From: Ophiosphaerella korrae
Lineage: Eukaryota > Ascomycota > Dothideomycetes > Pleosporales > Phaeosphaeriaceae
DNA length: 31,181 nucleotides
Direction of reading: 5' to 3'
Assembly (NCBI GenBank): GCA_028456385.1
Contig: JALNQF010000428.1
Coordinates: 1 to 31,181, forward strand
The notes below the pieces were generated by a model, which was not told where the DNA came from, ran no database searches, and was given only the letters and a program-made list of their open reading frames with translations. Positions within the stretch are counted from its first letter, which is position 1. The number at the start of each line of letters is the position of its first letter. The position numbers were made by a program, and so were the translations under genes. Of this stretch, positions 1 to 10,066 are shown one piece after another.

Positions 1-3000
1 TTTCTTAATTCTAATCTAGTAGTAGGCGTTCTAGATATCTAGTTTTATAAAGATTCTTGCTTTCTATAGTCTATCTTGTATTACGTCTATTTATAGTAAA
101 AGGTATTAGTTCTTGTTTATAATTATGTTAGTTTTTCTAAAATCTACGCAAAGTCTTTTATTACTTATTCCTTTTTTATCTATAAATATAAGTTTATGTA
201 CTACTAAGGATTTAGATTCTTATATCTATCCTTTTTTTAGTACGTTTTTAATAAACGTTCGTTTAATCTTAGATTCTTCTTCTATTTTTCTATAAACTAG
301 GCTCTATCTTACGTCTTTATCTTCCTTTAGCTCTATTACTAAATCCTATAGTTAGTGTTTTAGAAGGTAATCTTTAGGTTCTATAAGCTATTTTTCCTAT
401 TTCTTATATTCTTCTAGGAATTCTCCTTTGTATATAGCTATGTTAGCTTTTAATATTTCTTTTTTAGGGTAGCTAATTCTACCTATTCTCTAATTAATTC
501 TTAGGTTAGTTATCTATAACTATAGCATTCCTAGTATTATATCTTATTTGTTATTAATTATTGTTATATCTATAACTATATTCTTAATTATTATCTCTTC
601 TAGTTCTAGTATAGAGGGTGTTGTCTTAAACCTTATAGGTTCCTAGAATAGTTTTCCTTTAATTATACTTAGTTGTCGAGGGTACTTCTTTATAGCGTAG
701 GTTATTCTTTAGCCTTTTATAAACTTCTTTAATATAAAGTTCTTTATAGCTCTACTATTAATTATTAATTATACTTTCTTTTTTTAATAAGTACCTATCT
801 TTGTAATATATAAGCCTCTTATACCTTCTAGCTTTTCTTACTTTAGTATTTTTATAAATTATCTATCTTCCTAGAGCTATAGCCCTATTTTAAGTTTATA
901 TTCTTTATATTTTAAATATTTATTATACTTGTATTTGTACTATAGTCTTCCTTAGATGTATTTCTTAGGTAGTTTTAGTCTAGGCCTTATTACTAAGTAA
1001 CCTTCCTCTAGTATTATTTTCTATCTTTAGATATCTTCTACTAGAATTACTCTTATATAGTTATAGCCTCTTTTTCTTATAAGCTATACTTTATTATTTA
1101 CTTTAGGGTTTCTATATATTATATAATTCTTTTCTAGGTATAATATCTATAATACTTTAAAATAAGCTAGATATTTTAGGTTTATTATTTTGTTATCCCC
1201 TTCCTAGTAACTATCTATTCTAGGTCTTATATTTATTAAGACGTAGTATACTATTAGTACTCGTAGTATATAGGCTTTGTTAATCTATTATATTTTTCTT
1301 ATAAGGAACTACTATTCTCTTTATATAAGTATTCTTCTTACTATAACTATATATTACTTTATCTATTCTTAAAATAGTATAAACTTTATTTCTTTAGGAT
1401 TGTATTCTTTCTAGTCTTTATACGCTTCCTCTATACTTATAACTAGTAAGTATTTCTAAACAAACTTCTATTCTTTATTTTATTCTTCTATATCTATTGT
1501 TGTATAGCTATTATAGCTATATATATCTAGCTAGGTGTATTTTATACCTCTTATACTTACTTATTTTTTACTTTCTTGTAGTTCTTTAGAAGAAGCTATA
1601 GTAGTCTCTTTATCTAGTGCTAGTCCTTTAGCCTAGATTAATAGGGTCTAGGGCTCTTCCTTTTCTAAGTCTTCTATTAGTAGGTCTATTATATACGCTA
1701 TTTCTTCTAGCTATACTTTTGTTTTTTCTTTTATTACTACTACTCTATTTCTTTATTATAAGAAGTATCTTACTCCCTATTTACTAGAAAGATATATATA
1801 GTAGTTGTCTTTATAACAAAAGGTCTAATAGAGTATTATATATTATATTTCTTTACTCCTAGCTACTTTTTCCTAAAGTTTAGCCTATACTTGTAGTATT
1901 TCTTTCTTTTTCTCTATTATCTTTAACTAAGTTTCCTTATCTTTTTTATAGTCTTTACTTTTATAGTCTTTTATATAGTATCCTAGTTTCTTATATTTAT
2001 AATATACTATATCTTTTTTCTTCTTTAATTAGTAGTCTTTTGCGTAGTAGCCTTTCTTACTATAGTTAAAATACGTAAAGTCTTTATTCTTCTTTCTCTT
2101 TTTATCTTTGTTTACGTTAAGGATTATAGGGTCTCTAGTGTCCTAGTTTCTAGTTTAGCTACTATACTTGTTCTTTTTCTATTCTTAAAAGTTATTGTTA
2201 ATTTAGATTACCTATTATTTTAAGGCTTCTAGTGTCCTAGGTTTCTCTATATATATTATTTTGTATTAAATTTTTACGTTTAGTCCTTGTTTAAATTATA
2301 ATATAAGGGCTAATTTGTTCTATTCTATATTTTAGCTTAGTTATTTAAATTATAATATATATTCTAAAATACTCTTGTTTTATATAAGCCTTTTAAGTTT
2401 CTCTTTAGCTTATCTAGTAATATCTATATCTCTAAATACTACTCTTATTTGTTTAGTAAAGTATTTATAGCTTCTAAAAATAGCTCTAGTTTTATCTTTT
2501 TAGGTTATTAAAGAATACGTTGTATAGTCTATCTAGTAAGGTTTGTACTATCTTATTACGTCCTCTTCGAGGTGTAGTCTAATATATATTACCTTCTTTT
2601 CTTCTATATTAAAGTATAGTACTTATACGTCTATCTAGAGTTATACTAACGCTATAAAGGGTCTTAATTTTTCCCTTATTCTATTAAACTTTTTAAGAAC
2701 AGGTATCTTAGGTAGTTTCTTTATTACACTTATTTCTAGTCGTTAGGTAATTAGCTCTATCTAGTTCTAGCCTTTAATAATAGCTTTAATTTATACTTTG
2801 TTCTATTTTAAGTAGTCTTGTAGTTCCTTATTCTACGTTTCTAGTACTTTAATTACTATCTTTATATCTTCTTTGTTATTAATTAGTTTGTTTATATAGT
2901 CCTTAATTGTTTCCTATATAGTACTATCTAACTTATAACTACTCTTAGGGGCTTTACTTGTTAAACTTTCTACTATTGTATTAGCTAGACTATGCGCTAC

Positions 3001-3060
3001 TTACGCTTTACTTCTCGCAATAACTAAATTAGTAAGGTATTATAGGCTTACTAGGGTCGA
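1..3060 (-). mobile_element. RIP-destroyed Ty3/gypsy LTR retrotransposon, 5' part (gag, protease, start of RT)
   Basis: This very AT-rich block has no long open frame, but the minus strand still shows retroelement domains in order. Around 1-195 it reads like gypsy reverse transcriptase: a stretch like LCVDFRKTN is followed by a K-L-D-I-stop-N-A-Y-Y stretch matching the family's KLDLRNAYH block. Around 733-772 it keeps a retroviral-type protease site whose D-S-G-A has become N-S-R-A, followed by an ILGM remnant. Around 1966-2013 and 2033-2084 are two zinc knuckles in which cysteines and the histidine have become tyrosine (TGY to TAY, CAY to TAY). The order gag, protease, RT on the minus strand fits Ty3/gypsy. 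Damage is almost all transitions with many in-frame TAG and TAA codons, as RIP leaves. The element continues beyond position 1. No clean LTR was identified. It is certainly non-functional. Confidence 0.85.
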
Positions 3061-3480
3061 CTTCCTAATAGCCTAGATAGGTGTTAGTAGATTGTAAAGT
3101 AATAAAAAAAGCTTATATTGTAATCTATAATAGGCTATAAACAATAGAAGATATTTTGTAACTATTTTTGTATTATCGCTTGTAGTTAATAATTGAATTG
3201 CTAATACTATCTTAATAATGCGCATCGCTACTAACTATATACTTGTCCTAATCTATTAATCTATTACTACTAAGAACAATAGATTATAGATTACCTTAAT
3301 CTATAATCTATTAACGCTAAGAGTCTATAGATTATAGATTACCTCTTAGGTATCCTAATTATATATAGTTTCCTAATTAAGTTTGTATTCTTCTTGTTTA
3401 TAAGAACTTAATCCTTTAGTTATAGGGCTAATTAGTTCTATTTATATTTCTCTTGTTACTATTGTAATATTTAAAGTAAG
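3061..3480. other. AT-rich RIP-affected spacer without a gene
   Basis: This AT-rich stretch lies upstream of the gag remnant of the minus-strand gypsy element, where its 5' LTR or leader would be expected. It has no coding potential. It contains the inverted repeat at 3278-3312 and a further direct copy of the same motif near 3329-3341. I could not define LTR ends or a primer-binding site. Confidence 0.5.
3278..3312. repeat. Perfect 16-bp inverted repeat with 3-nt spacer
   Basis: The left arm 3278-3293 reads AATAGATTATAGATTA. After the spacer CCT, the right arm 3297-3312 is its exact reverse complement. A partial third copy (ATAGATTATAGATTACC) follows downstream. It is probably part of the RIP-degraded retroelement leader or LTR. 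AT-rich RIP sequence makes chance palindromes more likely, so the function is unknown. Confidence 0.6.
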
Positions 3481-4085
3481 TAATCTAAAGTTAAAAGATC
3501 TCTAAAGGCTACCCTAATAATAAAGAACTAAAATATAGGTAATACTTAGCTATACTAACTTCTTACTTATTTTTCTTTATAGGATCTACTTAAAGTAGAC
3601 CTTAGATTAAATAAGAGTATAGGCTTCTGCTAGCAATTATTATTACTAGTCTTTAAGGCAAGTAATCTAAAGTTAAAGGATCTCTAAAGGCCGCCCTAAT
3701 AATAAGGAACTGCGACGGAGGTGATGCTCGGCTATGCTGACTTCTTGCTTGTTTTTCTTTACAGGATCTGCCTAAAGTGGACCTCAGATCGAATAGAGGC
3801 GCGGACTCCGCGGACAATTATCGTCGCTGGTCTTCAAGGCGAGTGATCCGAAGTCGAAGGATCTCTGAGGGCTGTCCCAATAAGAACGACTCTTCTGCCC
3901 CTTGCAGCGACCGAAGTTCAAGCGTCAGATGGCGAAGGTCAACGGGCGAACTCTCGGGTGAGGGAAGGGGCAATGGCTGAGACGGGGCAGTGGGCGAGGA
4001 AGCCATGACGGGTGAAGGGGCCCTAGTAATGCTCAGCTCTGCCATCTTCTTGCTTGCTTTTCTTACAGGATCTGTCTGGAAGTGG
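3481..4085. repeat. Three-unit tandem repeat spanning a RIP boundary
   Basis: A unit of about 182 bp is repeated: unit 1 at 3481-3662, unit 2 at 3663-3843, unit 3 at 3844 to about 4085, which carries a diverged or inserted middle. All share a start like TRATCYRAAGT and a later block CTTCTTRCTTR followed by a pyrimidine tract, AYAGGATCT and then RARGTRGRCC. Unit 1 is RIP-converted throughout. Unit 2 is RIP-converted only to about 3709 and GC-normal after that. Unit 3 is unconverted. Differences between units 1 and 2 are mostly G/A and C/T. The pyrimidine tract ending in AYAG resembles a 3' splice site, so the unit may derive from transcribed sequence or from an LTR. Confidence 0.8.
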
Positions 4086-4431
4086 GCCTTGGAACAGTTT
4101 TTAGAGAGATTGCGATATCATCCCCGGCCTTGATGTCCTAGATGCAAGAGATCCCAAGTGCGAGTCTCTTTAAGTGCTTACGTTAGCAAGTTTCAATGAT
4201 GATGCTTATGCACAAGGCGGTACTCAGCTTTTCCTGATCTTTTGCTGGCTTTATAGTGTTGCTGCAGTTTGTTGGGGGCTCCGCGGAAGAGCTGAACCTT
4301 AGGTCACTAATTCCAGCTCCTCACGCCACGCACCCCCTCGCTTCGGTCATCAGTAGCAGGGTGCAGGTCAACCGACCATGGAATAAGATTCTCACTTGCC
4401 TCAGACTTTTCTAAACACGTTTTAATATGGA

Positions 4432-4714
4432 GGTGCTTTGCAAAAGTAATGACCGCGCCAAGAAGCGGTAGAGTCCGGCAGAACCCGAGGAACACCCCAA
4501 AACTCCCAAAATCGCCAACTTCCCGCCACGACTGTGCGGCTCAATCAAGTTTAAATGTAACAAAAACTACTGTCATCGAAAGCTAAGATTTAAGCGAAAA
4601 TTATTATCTACTTTTTGTTTTGATAAGGGCTAGTGTTCAAGGATGCATCAGGTGCAGTGCACAATCCGGCCTTGGCAATGATTACGTGAGCGGCCTTTAC
4701 TTTTGCAAAGCACC
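4432..4714. mobile_element. MITE-like element with 25-bp terminal inverted repeats
   Basis: The left arm 4432-4456 begins GGTGCTTTGCAAAAGTAA and ends CCGC. The right arm 4690-4714 is its reverse complement at 23 of 25 positions. The 283-bp interior has no transposase and only short spurious frames. Target-site duplications are not clear; both flanks carry AATAT-like sequence. The structure fits a non-autonomous DNA transposon, but an incidental inverted duplication is not excluded. Confidence 0.55.
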
Positions 4715-5826
4715 CCCGTAGTAATATTATTATACTGAGGCGAAGCTTGCCGAATTTTACGCGCGTACCATGGTTCTCTGTGACGTAAAAGGCTGGCTTT
4801 CTGCTTATGTAATGTAGCAGGCCTAATTACGTGACATTCTCTGTTCACAGGCGATAGTAATTGGAAGAGACATTTTCGGCTGGTCTTTCTCTTATTACAA
4901 CATTATTGCTATATGTATGACGCGGGCGGTAGGAATAAATAAAAAAGCGGCGCGAGGAGCGATTCCTGATATGGATAAGCGCAGGGACTGCGCTAGACTC
5001 GAAAGGGGAGTCCCTGGGCAGAGATTACCGAAAGATAATAATGACGCAGAAGGATAAAATAAGGGAGAGATGGTTAGAAGTAGATTGCAGAAGTAAGAGC
5101 GGATATTCCTTGAAGAAGATCCTACTTTTATCTAAGGAGGATAGTTGCTGTACGCTATTTGACTTTATATATAGTAGGAGGGTGTCAGATGAGCTGGCTT
5201 ACGAGCCAGCTCATGAATCAATTCAGATGACGATTGAGATGGTGATGCGATGCTGGTACGCGATACTAGCTCGCCACTAACTCAACTACGGCGCATCCTT
5301 GGAGAGCCGCAATCGGGTAACGCGCCAGCGCCAGCTGGGGAATTGAGACCTAGTTCGGCAATCACATGAATAACGGCTATCGTCAGTATAATGGCTCATC
5401 GCGTCATGACCGGACTGCGTGGAGTTGATACATGAGCAAAACACGAAACTCGAGATAACTGCTCTCCATCACCGAGCCGCAACCGCGTAGAAACGAATAT
5501 ATAGATTGAGAGACAGAGCAGCAGAGAGGAGACAGCAATCAATCCAATCCATCCTATTAATAACATCAATCATCGAGTAACTATCAAATCTGACAGAGGA
5601 ATAGTTACTGAGATACCGTATAAGTTATACTTATTCAAAACCTTGATCTGTATACCATATTTACGTACCTATCGTTTTAGTTGTGAATGAGTTACATGAC
5701 GGCTCTATTCTCTATATGTAATACCAGTGCCTGAATTACATAAGACATTCTCTCCAATTGGTACCTTATATACATAATGTTATTTTCGTAGTCTCACATA
5801 CTCGCCAATAGATTCTCGTCTCCTTA
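4715..5826. other. Intergenic region, no supported gene
   Basis: This is GC-normal to AT-rich sequence between the MITE-like element and the FAD dehydrogenase 3' end. One plus frame at 5041-5280 (79 codons, ATG start) is open, but it resembles no family and contains a hairpin, so I do not call it a gene. The segment around 5490-5620 is purine-rich (GAGAGACAGAGCAGCAGAGA) and then AT-rich, as seen near ends of some fungal LTRs, but no paired LTR end is visible. Confidence 0.4.
5190..5213. repeat. 10-bp hairpin
   Basis: TGAGCTGGCT, a TACG loop, then AGCCAGCTCA: a perfect 10-bp inverted repeat with a 4-nt loop in otherwise unannotated sequence. There is no T-run to suggest a terminator, and the role is unknown. 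Confidence 0.6.
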
Positions 5827-7386
5827 CTATTCCAACTTCCTGACCAACTCGGCGGCAGCTCGCCCCGCCCTTCTTCCAAATACAGCTCCACTTGTCAGCC
5901 CACTTCCGCCGGGATAGTTTCCGAAGAACAAGCCTCCAACCATCTCACCCGCACAAAATACACCCTGGATCTCTGCTCCCGTGGTTTCACTAATCACGCC
6001 AGAACTCTCGGGTTTGACTGCTAGCCCACCAAAGGTAAACGTAACTCCGCATGTTACTTTGACTGCTAGGAAAGGCGATTCGTTGATTGAAAGTGCCCAA
6101 TTGGTCTTTGGTACATCTAGCTTCTTCCATTTGGATTGGGTTGAAAGCCCGTCCTTGATCGCAGGGTCATAGCTAGCGCCCGTTTGTTCCTTTTTGAACG
6201 CATATACTGATTCGTTATACGCAGCAATAGTCTCCACGAACCCCTCCTTTGACCCAAGCCCTCTTTTCGAACACTTCTCTGCCAGCTCTTCAATGGTTTG
6301 CCCAGTGATTTTCTCGACGACCTCATCTCTGTACTCCTCATCCCTTAGCATGGCCGCAGTCTTCGCATCCCATACTTGAAATGCAATACCATTAGGTTGT
6401 TGTAATATCGCTCTTCCAAACTTGGCGTACGTGTAGTTCCGGAAATCGACGCCCTCGTCGACAAACCGATTCCCGTTAGCGTTCACCATAATGCCCAGAG
6501 GATACCCACTCTTCGTATACTCGTTGCTAATGAGCCGGTTACCAGAGTTTGGAGGTGAGTTGGCGTCCCATGCTACAGAGTGGCAACCAGACCAGTTTCC
6601 CGCGGTCTTCGCACCAAGATCTCGAATACAAAACTCGAGAACCTCACCCGTATTATACGGTGTCCCTCTGACATGTGCTAGGTCCCAATTCGGGCCTAGA
6701 TATTGCGCTCGCATACGCGGATTTGCTTCAAAACCTCCCGCTGCTAGGATTATCGCTTTGCACGTTATCACCTCTTCTTTTCCATTTCTTTCCACCTTGG
6801 CACCAATCACACTACCCGTTGGTGATTCCCGCACAACAGCTTTCAGAGCTGTGTTGAACTGGATACGGATGCCGCGAGAATGCGCAGCAGCCATATGATC
6901 CTCAATAAGACCCTTACCGCCATCTTGTGTCTTGAGACACAGGCCGCCCCAGAACTTGTACCGGCCGTTGACTTTGTACGCCTGTCTGTTGAAGGAGAGC
7001 TGGAAGCGTACACCAAGTGAATGCAGCCACTGCACCGTCTCGTTGCTCTCACTGACTAGCACTTTTCCCAGCTCTGCATCGCTCCGGCCCTCGGTCACAC
7101 GCATCAAATCGCCCATGAACTTCTCCTCGGAGTATGCACTCAGGTCAATTTGATTGGCTGTTTCGGCATCCACGTTATTGACTAAGGGAAGTAGGTCCTG
7201 CAATCCAGCGTGTGCGGTGCGAAACGCGCCGGCTGTGAAGTACGAATTGCCGCCGGCCCATTCTTGAGGGCATTTGTCAATCACCAGGATTTGGGGACCT
7301 GGAATTCCGGATTCGGCTGCGGATAGCGCGGCGGAGAAACCTGCGTTACCGGTGCCAACGACTAAGATGGTGCTTTCTGGAGTCAT
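5827..7386 (-). CDS. FAD-dependent dehydrogenase of the fumarate reductase/tricarballylate dehydrogenase type
   Basis: An intact intronless frame of 519 codons. Residues 7-20 (ILVVGTGNAGFSAA) form the N-terminal Rossmann dinucleotide-binding site with GxGxxG at 11-16. A GGNSYFTAG segment follows near residue 45, then GGFEANPRM mid-protein. The C-terminus (CAGEMVGGLFFGNYPGGSG) is the FAD-contacting end typical of the FAD_binding_2 family, which includes fumarate reductase/succinate dehydrogenase flavoproteins and the bacterial TcuA/CobZ-like enzymes; fungal members are often annotated that way. Members oxidise or reduce C-C bonds next to carboxylates or ketones, but the substrate here cannot be told. 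There is no signal peptide, so it is probably cytosolic. The ATG directly precedes the Rossmann strand, as expected. It stands alone, converging on no neighbour. The family call is firm, the substrate unknown. Confidence 0.9.
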   Translation of the reverse strand: MTPESTILVVGTGNAGFSAALSAAESGIPGPQILVIDKCPQEWAGGNSYFTAGAFRTAHAGLQDLLPLVNNVDAETANQIDLSAYSEEKFMGDLMRVTEGRSDAELGKVLVSESNETVQWLHSLGVRFQLSFNRQAYKVNGRYKFWGGLCLKTQDGGKGLIEDHMAAAHSRGIRIQFNTALKAVVRESPTGSVIGAKVERNGKEEVITCKAIILAAGGFEANPRMRAQYLGPNWDLAHVRGTPYNTGEVLEFCIRDLGAKTAGNWSGCHSVAWDANSPPNSGNRLISNEYTKSGYPLGIMVNANGNRFVDEGVDFRNYTYAKFGRAILQQPNGIAFQVWDAKTAAMLRDEEYRDEVVEKITGQTIEELAEKCSKRGLGSKEGFVETIAAYNESVYAFKKEQTGASYDPAIKDGLSTQSKWKKLDVPKTNWALSINESPFLAVKVTCGVTFTFGGLAVKPESSGVISETTGAEIQGVFCAGEMVGGLFFGNYPGGSGLTSGAVFGRRAGRAAAELVRKLE

Positions 7387-7492
7387 ATTGTAGGATGACT
7401 ATGAGCGAGACGAATTATGATGGGAACCGAATCGCTGCTCTTAATTAAGGAATTATCTGGCTACCTTGCTCTGAAAAAGCGATTTTCGATGG

Positions 7493-7500
7493 TTTTTATA
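7493..7500 (-). promoter_or_regulatory. TATA-like box of the FAD dehydrogenase
   Basis: On the minus strand this reads TATAAAAA, about 107 bp upstream of the dehydrogenase ATG. Position and sequence fit a TATA element, but the transcription start is not known. Confidence 0.4.
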
Positions 7501-8209
7501 AAAGAGTCTTTGGATAGGTAATAAGGTAATATGTTACGAGCAAAATCATTGCTTAGGTGGGTATTATCGCACCACCGGATGTGCGGCCCCACCTCATGGA
7601 AAAGGTACCCGTGGACCCCTCGACCTAGTCACGCGAGTGTAATAATTCCCCACACATTAAAACTAACGGGATCAGAAGGTTAATAATAACCCGGTCTCGA
7701 ACTAGATTCTCAGCTTTCTCTATATAGTGTGGTGTAGTAGGATAAGCACGTGATCAGACACGTTAGGTAAGCTTTGCGGGTCTATAGGGGGCCCCAAGAG
7801 ACTGGATGGGCATGGAGGCACTGAAACCAGTCATATAGCTCTCGACCTAATATATTCTACTTATCTCTAGCCTTATGCAACCTCGAGGCAGCTGCTTAGG
7901 TAGCTACCTAGTATTTGTAGCCCCTACCCTCCACTCCTTAGCTTGTCTTTATCTAATATTGGATCTCTTAGTTGTTGCACCTCCTGAAGTATATCTTGCG
8001 TGAAGTCTACCTTGCAGGATGTCTATCTTGTAGGCGCTGCATCTTGTCGATTTGTCTTCCATCTCTGTACTTTCTTCAGGAATATTCGCTGGTATTTCTC
8101 ACTACTTGAATGTTTCGAATCTTTATTAAACACGCACTCTCAGGTGTCGGAGGTTGCATTTTTGATTTGGGGTTCTCTCAAGGCTATTATCACAGCCAGT
8201 GAAAATCGA
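7501..8209. other. Intergenic region with a 14-bp palindrome
   Basis: No gene is supported. The perfect palindrome TAGGTAGCTACCTA lies at 7897-7910. An open plus frame at 8000-8275 shows nothing like a kinase N-lobe, although the SRPK-like remnant begins at about 8210. Confidence 0.4.
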
Positions 8210-8899
8210 AACCACGTGATACATACAGGTAAGCCCTCGCAATCTTGTATTTTCCTAGCTGATAAACGGAATTAGGTATTAATCCGTCAAATATTATGTT
8301 AGCCGTGGATGACGAATCCGTACTCGATGATTTTGAAAGAGCCGAAACAGAGGAACCATCACCGACAAAAGTGATCAACGATATCCACATTGTCTACAGC
8401 TCCCGGAAACTCGGACTACCTAGGGATTCTCTGTGGGGCCAACTAGTCCTCTGTGACTTCAGAGAAGCTCAAATAGGAGAATCTCAGAGGTCTAATCCAA
8501 CCTGAGCTATACCGTGCCCCAGAGGTATTGTTTGATATGGAATGGGGTTCGAGTGTTGATATTTGGAATGTTGCCGCCTTAGTGAGCATATCTGCCTCTG
8601 TATGCTCCTGCTTATCATTAAAGTAAAATAATAGATCTGGGATCTGGGAGAGAATCGACATTTGTTCAGCGCGGTCGATGAAGATCTGCAGCCATCGGCA
8701 ACCCACCACATCGTGGAAGGGTGCTGGAGGTACGGTTGTACGGCAGCTTCCCCTTGAGGAATCGGTATCTGCCCTCGATGGTGAAACCAAAGAGCAGTTT
8801 TTCAATTTCATAAGATCAATGCTCAAATGGTTACAAGAGAAGAGAAAGCAAGCCTCTGAACTCCTCAAAGACCCGTGGACGGCTGGAGCAATACCATAG
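8210..8899 (+). pseudogene. SRPK-like serine/threonine protein kinase, C-lobe pseudogene with internal deletion
   Basis: The pieces read as consecutive parts of an SR-protein-kinase-like C-lobe. HVIHTG at 8213-8228 plus 8276 sits where the catalytic loop HxD lies, with the Asp codon read as Gly. It joins across an intron (8229-8275, GTAAGC..TTAG) to INPSNIMLAVDDESVLDDFE. Then come LVLCDFREAQIGES (DFG-like, with Arg in place of Gly), a frameshift near 8481-8485, and GLIQPELYRAPEVL with SSVDIWNVAAL. A second intron (8582-8634) leads to IWDLGENRHLF. The frame then jumps near 8708, from the expected THHI segment straight to WKGAGG, with the intervening residues of the family missing. The tail FNFIRSMLKWLQ..ELLKDPW ends at the TAG at 8897-8899. 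No N-lobe or glycine loop is visible upstream. Lost Asp, frameshift, deletion and missing N-lobe make it a pseudogene. Both introns remain, so it is not retro-copied. Confidence 0.8.
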
Positions 8900-9861
8900 A
8901 AGGAATTTCGTTCATCTCTTTCTCTTTTTGGAAGGAAATGCTGCTCGGCGGATGAGTGCGATCATAAATGTTGACATCATCAGGTATATCAGGGAGGCGC
9001 CTAACGACTACTGCTTCATAGGAGTCGTCCTTAAGTTTGATGACGCTGGAATGCCTGAATACCTGTAGTCCTTTCGTAGGCTTTCAGGAAGGTCCCCACC
9101 GAATTGGGATTGGCAGAAGTTCATGGTCCTCCCCGTTGCCGCTTCTAGCTCTTAGTCTGGAACCTAATTGGTTGTTAGTTCTCACAACCAGCTGACACTA
9201 CAGCCTGTCAACCGCAACTCTGCTGCCCACACGTATAAAAATATTCTTGAAGCCTTACTAAACGCGTGAGTATGAATCATACCAATGATCCATGCTATTT
9301 GAAAAGTACAATTAAGGCGCAGTTGAACCAATCCAGACTTTTGCCCTTCGTCATGAAGCGCAATGTAATAAACGGCCTAGGCGCTAAAGGCGCTCGTGCT
9401 CCGCTTATCGGACATGCGGATACGAATTTCCCTTTTTAGACGTTAGCTGCGCAGTATCGATCGATGTAAAGGGCTGGCACGAACAGGTGAAGGATCCTGC
9501 ACGTGATACGTATAGAACCCCAACGTCCCCCTAGCGCCTTCCTGGCGTTGCCCCAACGGTTATAAATAGCGGATTTTGCGCCACAAAATAGCGGTTAGCA
9601 ATTAAGTGAAATCTACTCTCACACAATGTTTTTTCCGGATTTGTTCTTGAGTGCCACAGGGGCGTACGCGAGCAATGAGTAAGCAGCTTGAGTTGTGGCT
9701 GAGCACAACGCGAGCCAGTGTGATTGTGTCTGATTTCCTCCCTTAGCATCATAAAGAGGGTCCGAATTTGGGCGCCGGTCAGCTCGAAGGGATGAGCAGT
9801 GTCAAGAACTAAGTGGACCCAATTCCGGGCCGCAATTAGGCTTGCTAGGGGGTCAAGAATG
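8900..9861. other. Intergenic region with one coding-like minus frame
   Basis: No recognised gene. On the minus strand about 8868-9085 is open and contains a coding-like run (SVIKLKDDSYEAVVVRRLPD then IPDDVNIYDRTHPP), preceded by a stop and without a usable ATG. It could be an old exon remnant. Another minus open frame at 9531-9992 starts from GTG inside the minisatellite and matches nothing I know. Confidence 0.3.
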
Positions 9862-10066
9862 TCCAGAGCTTCTCTTGGGAAATCCCCTCTCCTGGGTGCT
9901 TTTTCCTCAGAGCTTTTCTCTCCGTGGAGCCTTTCCCTCCCCGGGGCTTTCTTCTCCTCGTAGGTCTCCTCTACTAGGAGCTTACCACTCACCAGAGCTC
10001 TTCACTCCCCAAAGCTTCTCGCTCCTTGGCGACCTTCTCTTCTCGGAGAAGTTCTTCGCTGAGCTT
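9862..10066. repeat. Degenerate pyrimidine-rich minisatellite, period about 17-18 bp
   Basis: The plus strand repeats a motif like CCAGAGCTTYTCYCTCC with substitutions and small indels. Clear copies are CAGAGCTTTTCTCTCC, GTGGAGCCTTTCCCTCC, CCAGAGCTCTTCACTCC and CCAAAGCTTCTCGCTCC. The minus strand is therefore Glu/Lys-codon rich and the plus strand Ser/Pro/Leu rich, which keeps long frames open on both strands without evidence of a gene. Confidence 0.7.

Noticed and set aside
3777..4045. Overlapping frames on both strands (67 and 75 codons)
   Set aside because: Both lie within tandem-repeat units 2 and 3. They are open because of GC-rich repeat composition and show no family features.
5490..5640. 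Possible solo LTR end
   Set aside because: Composition is suggestive, but there is no paired terminal repeat, no defined TG..CA ends and no target duplication.
9531..9992. 153-codon minus-strand frame
   Set aside because: It starts at GTG inside the minisatellite with no ATG, its N-terminal half is repeat-encoded Glu/Lys, and the rest matches no known protein.
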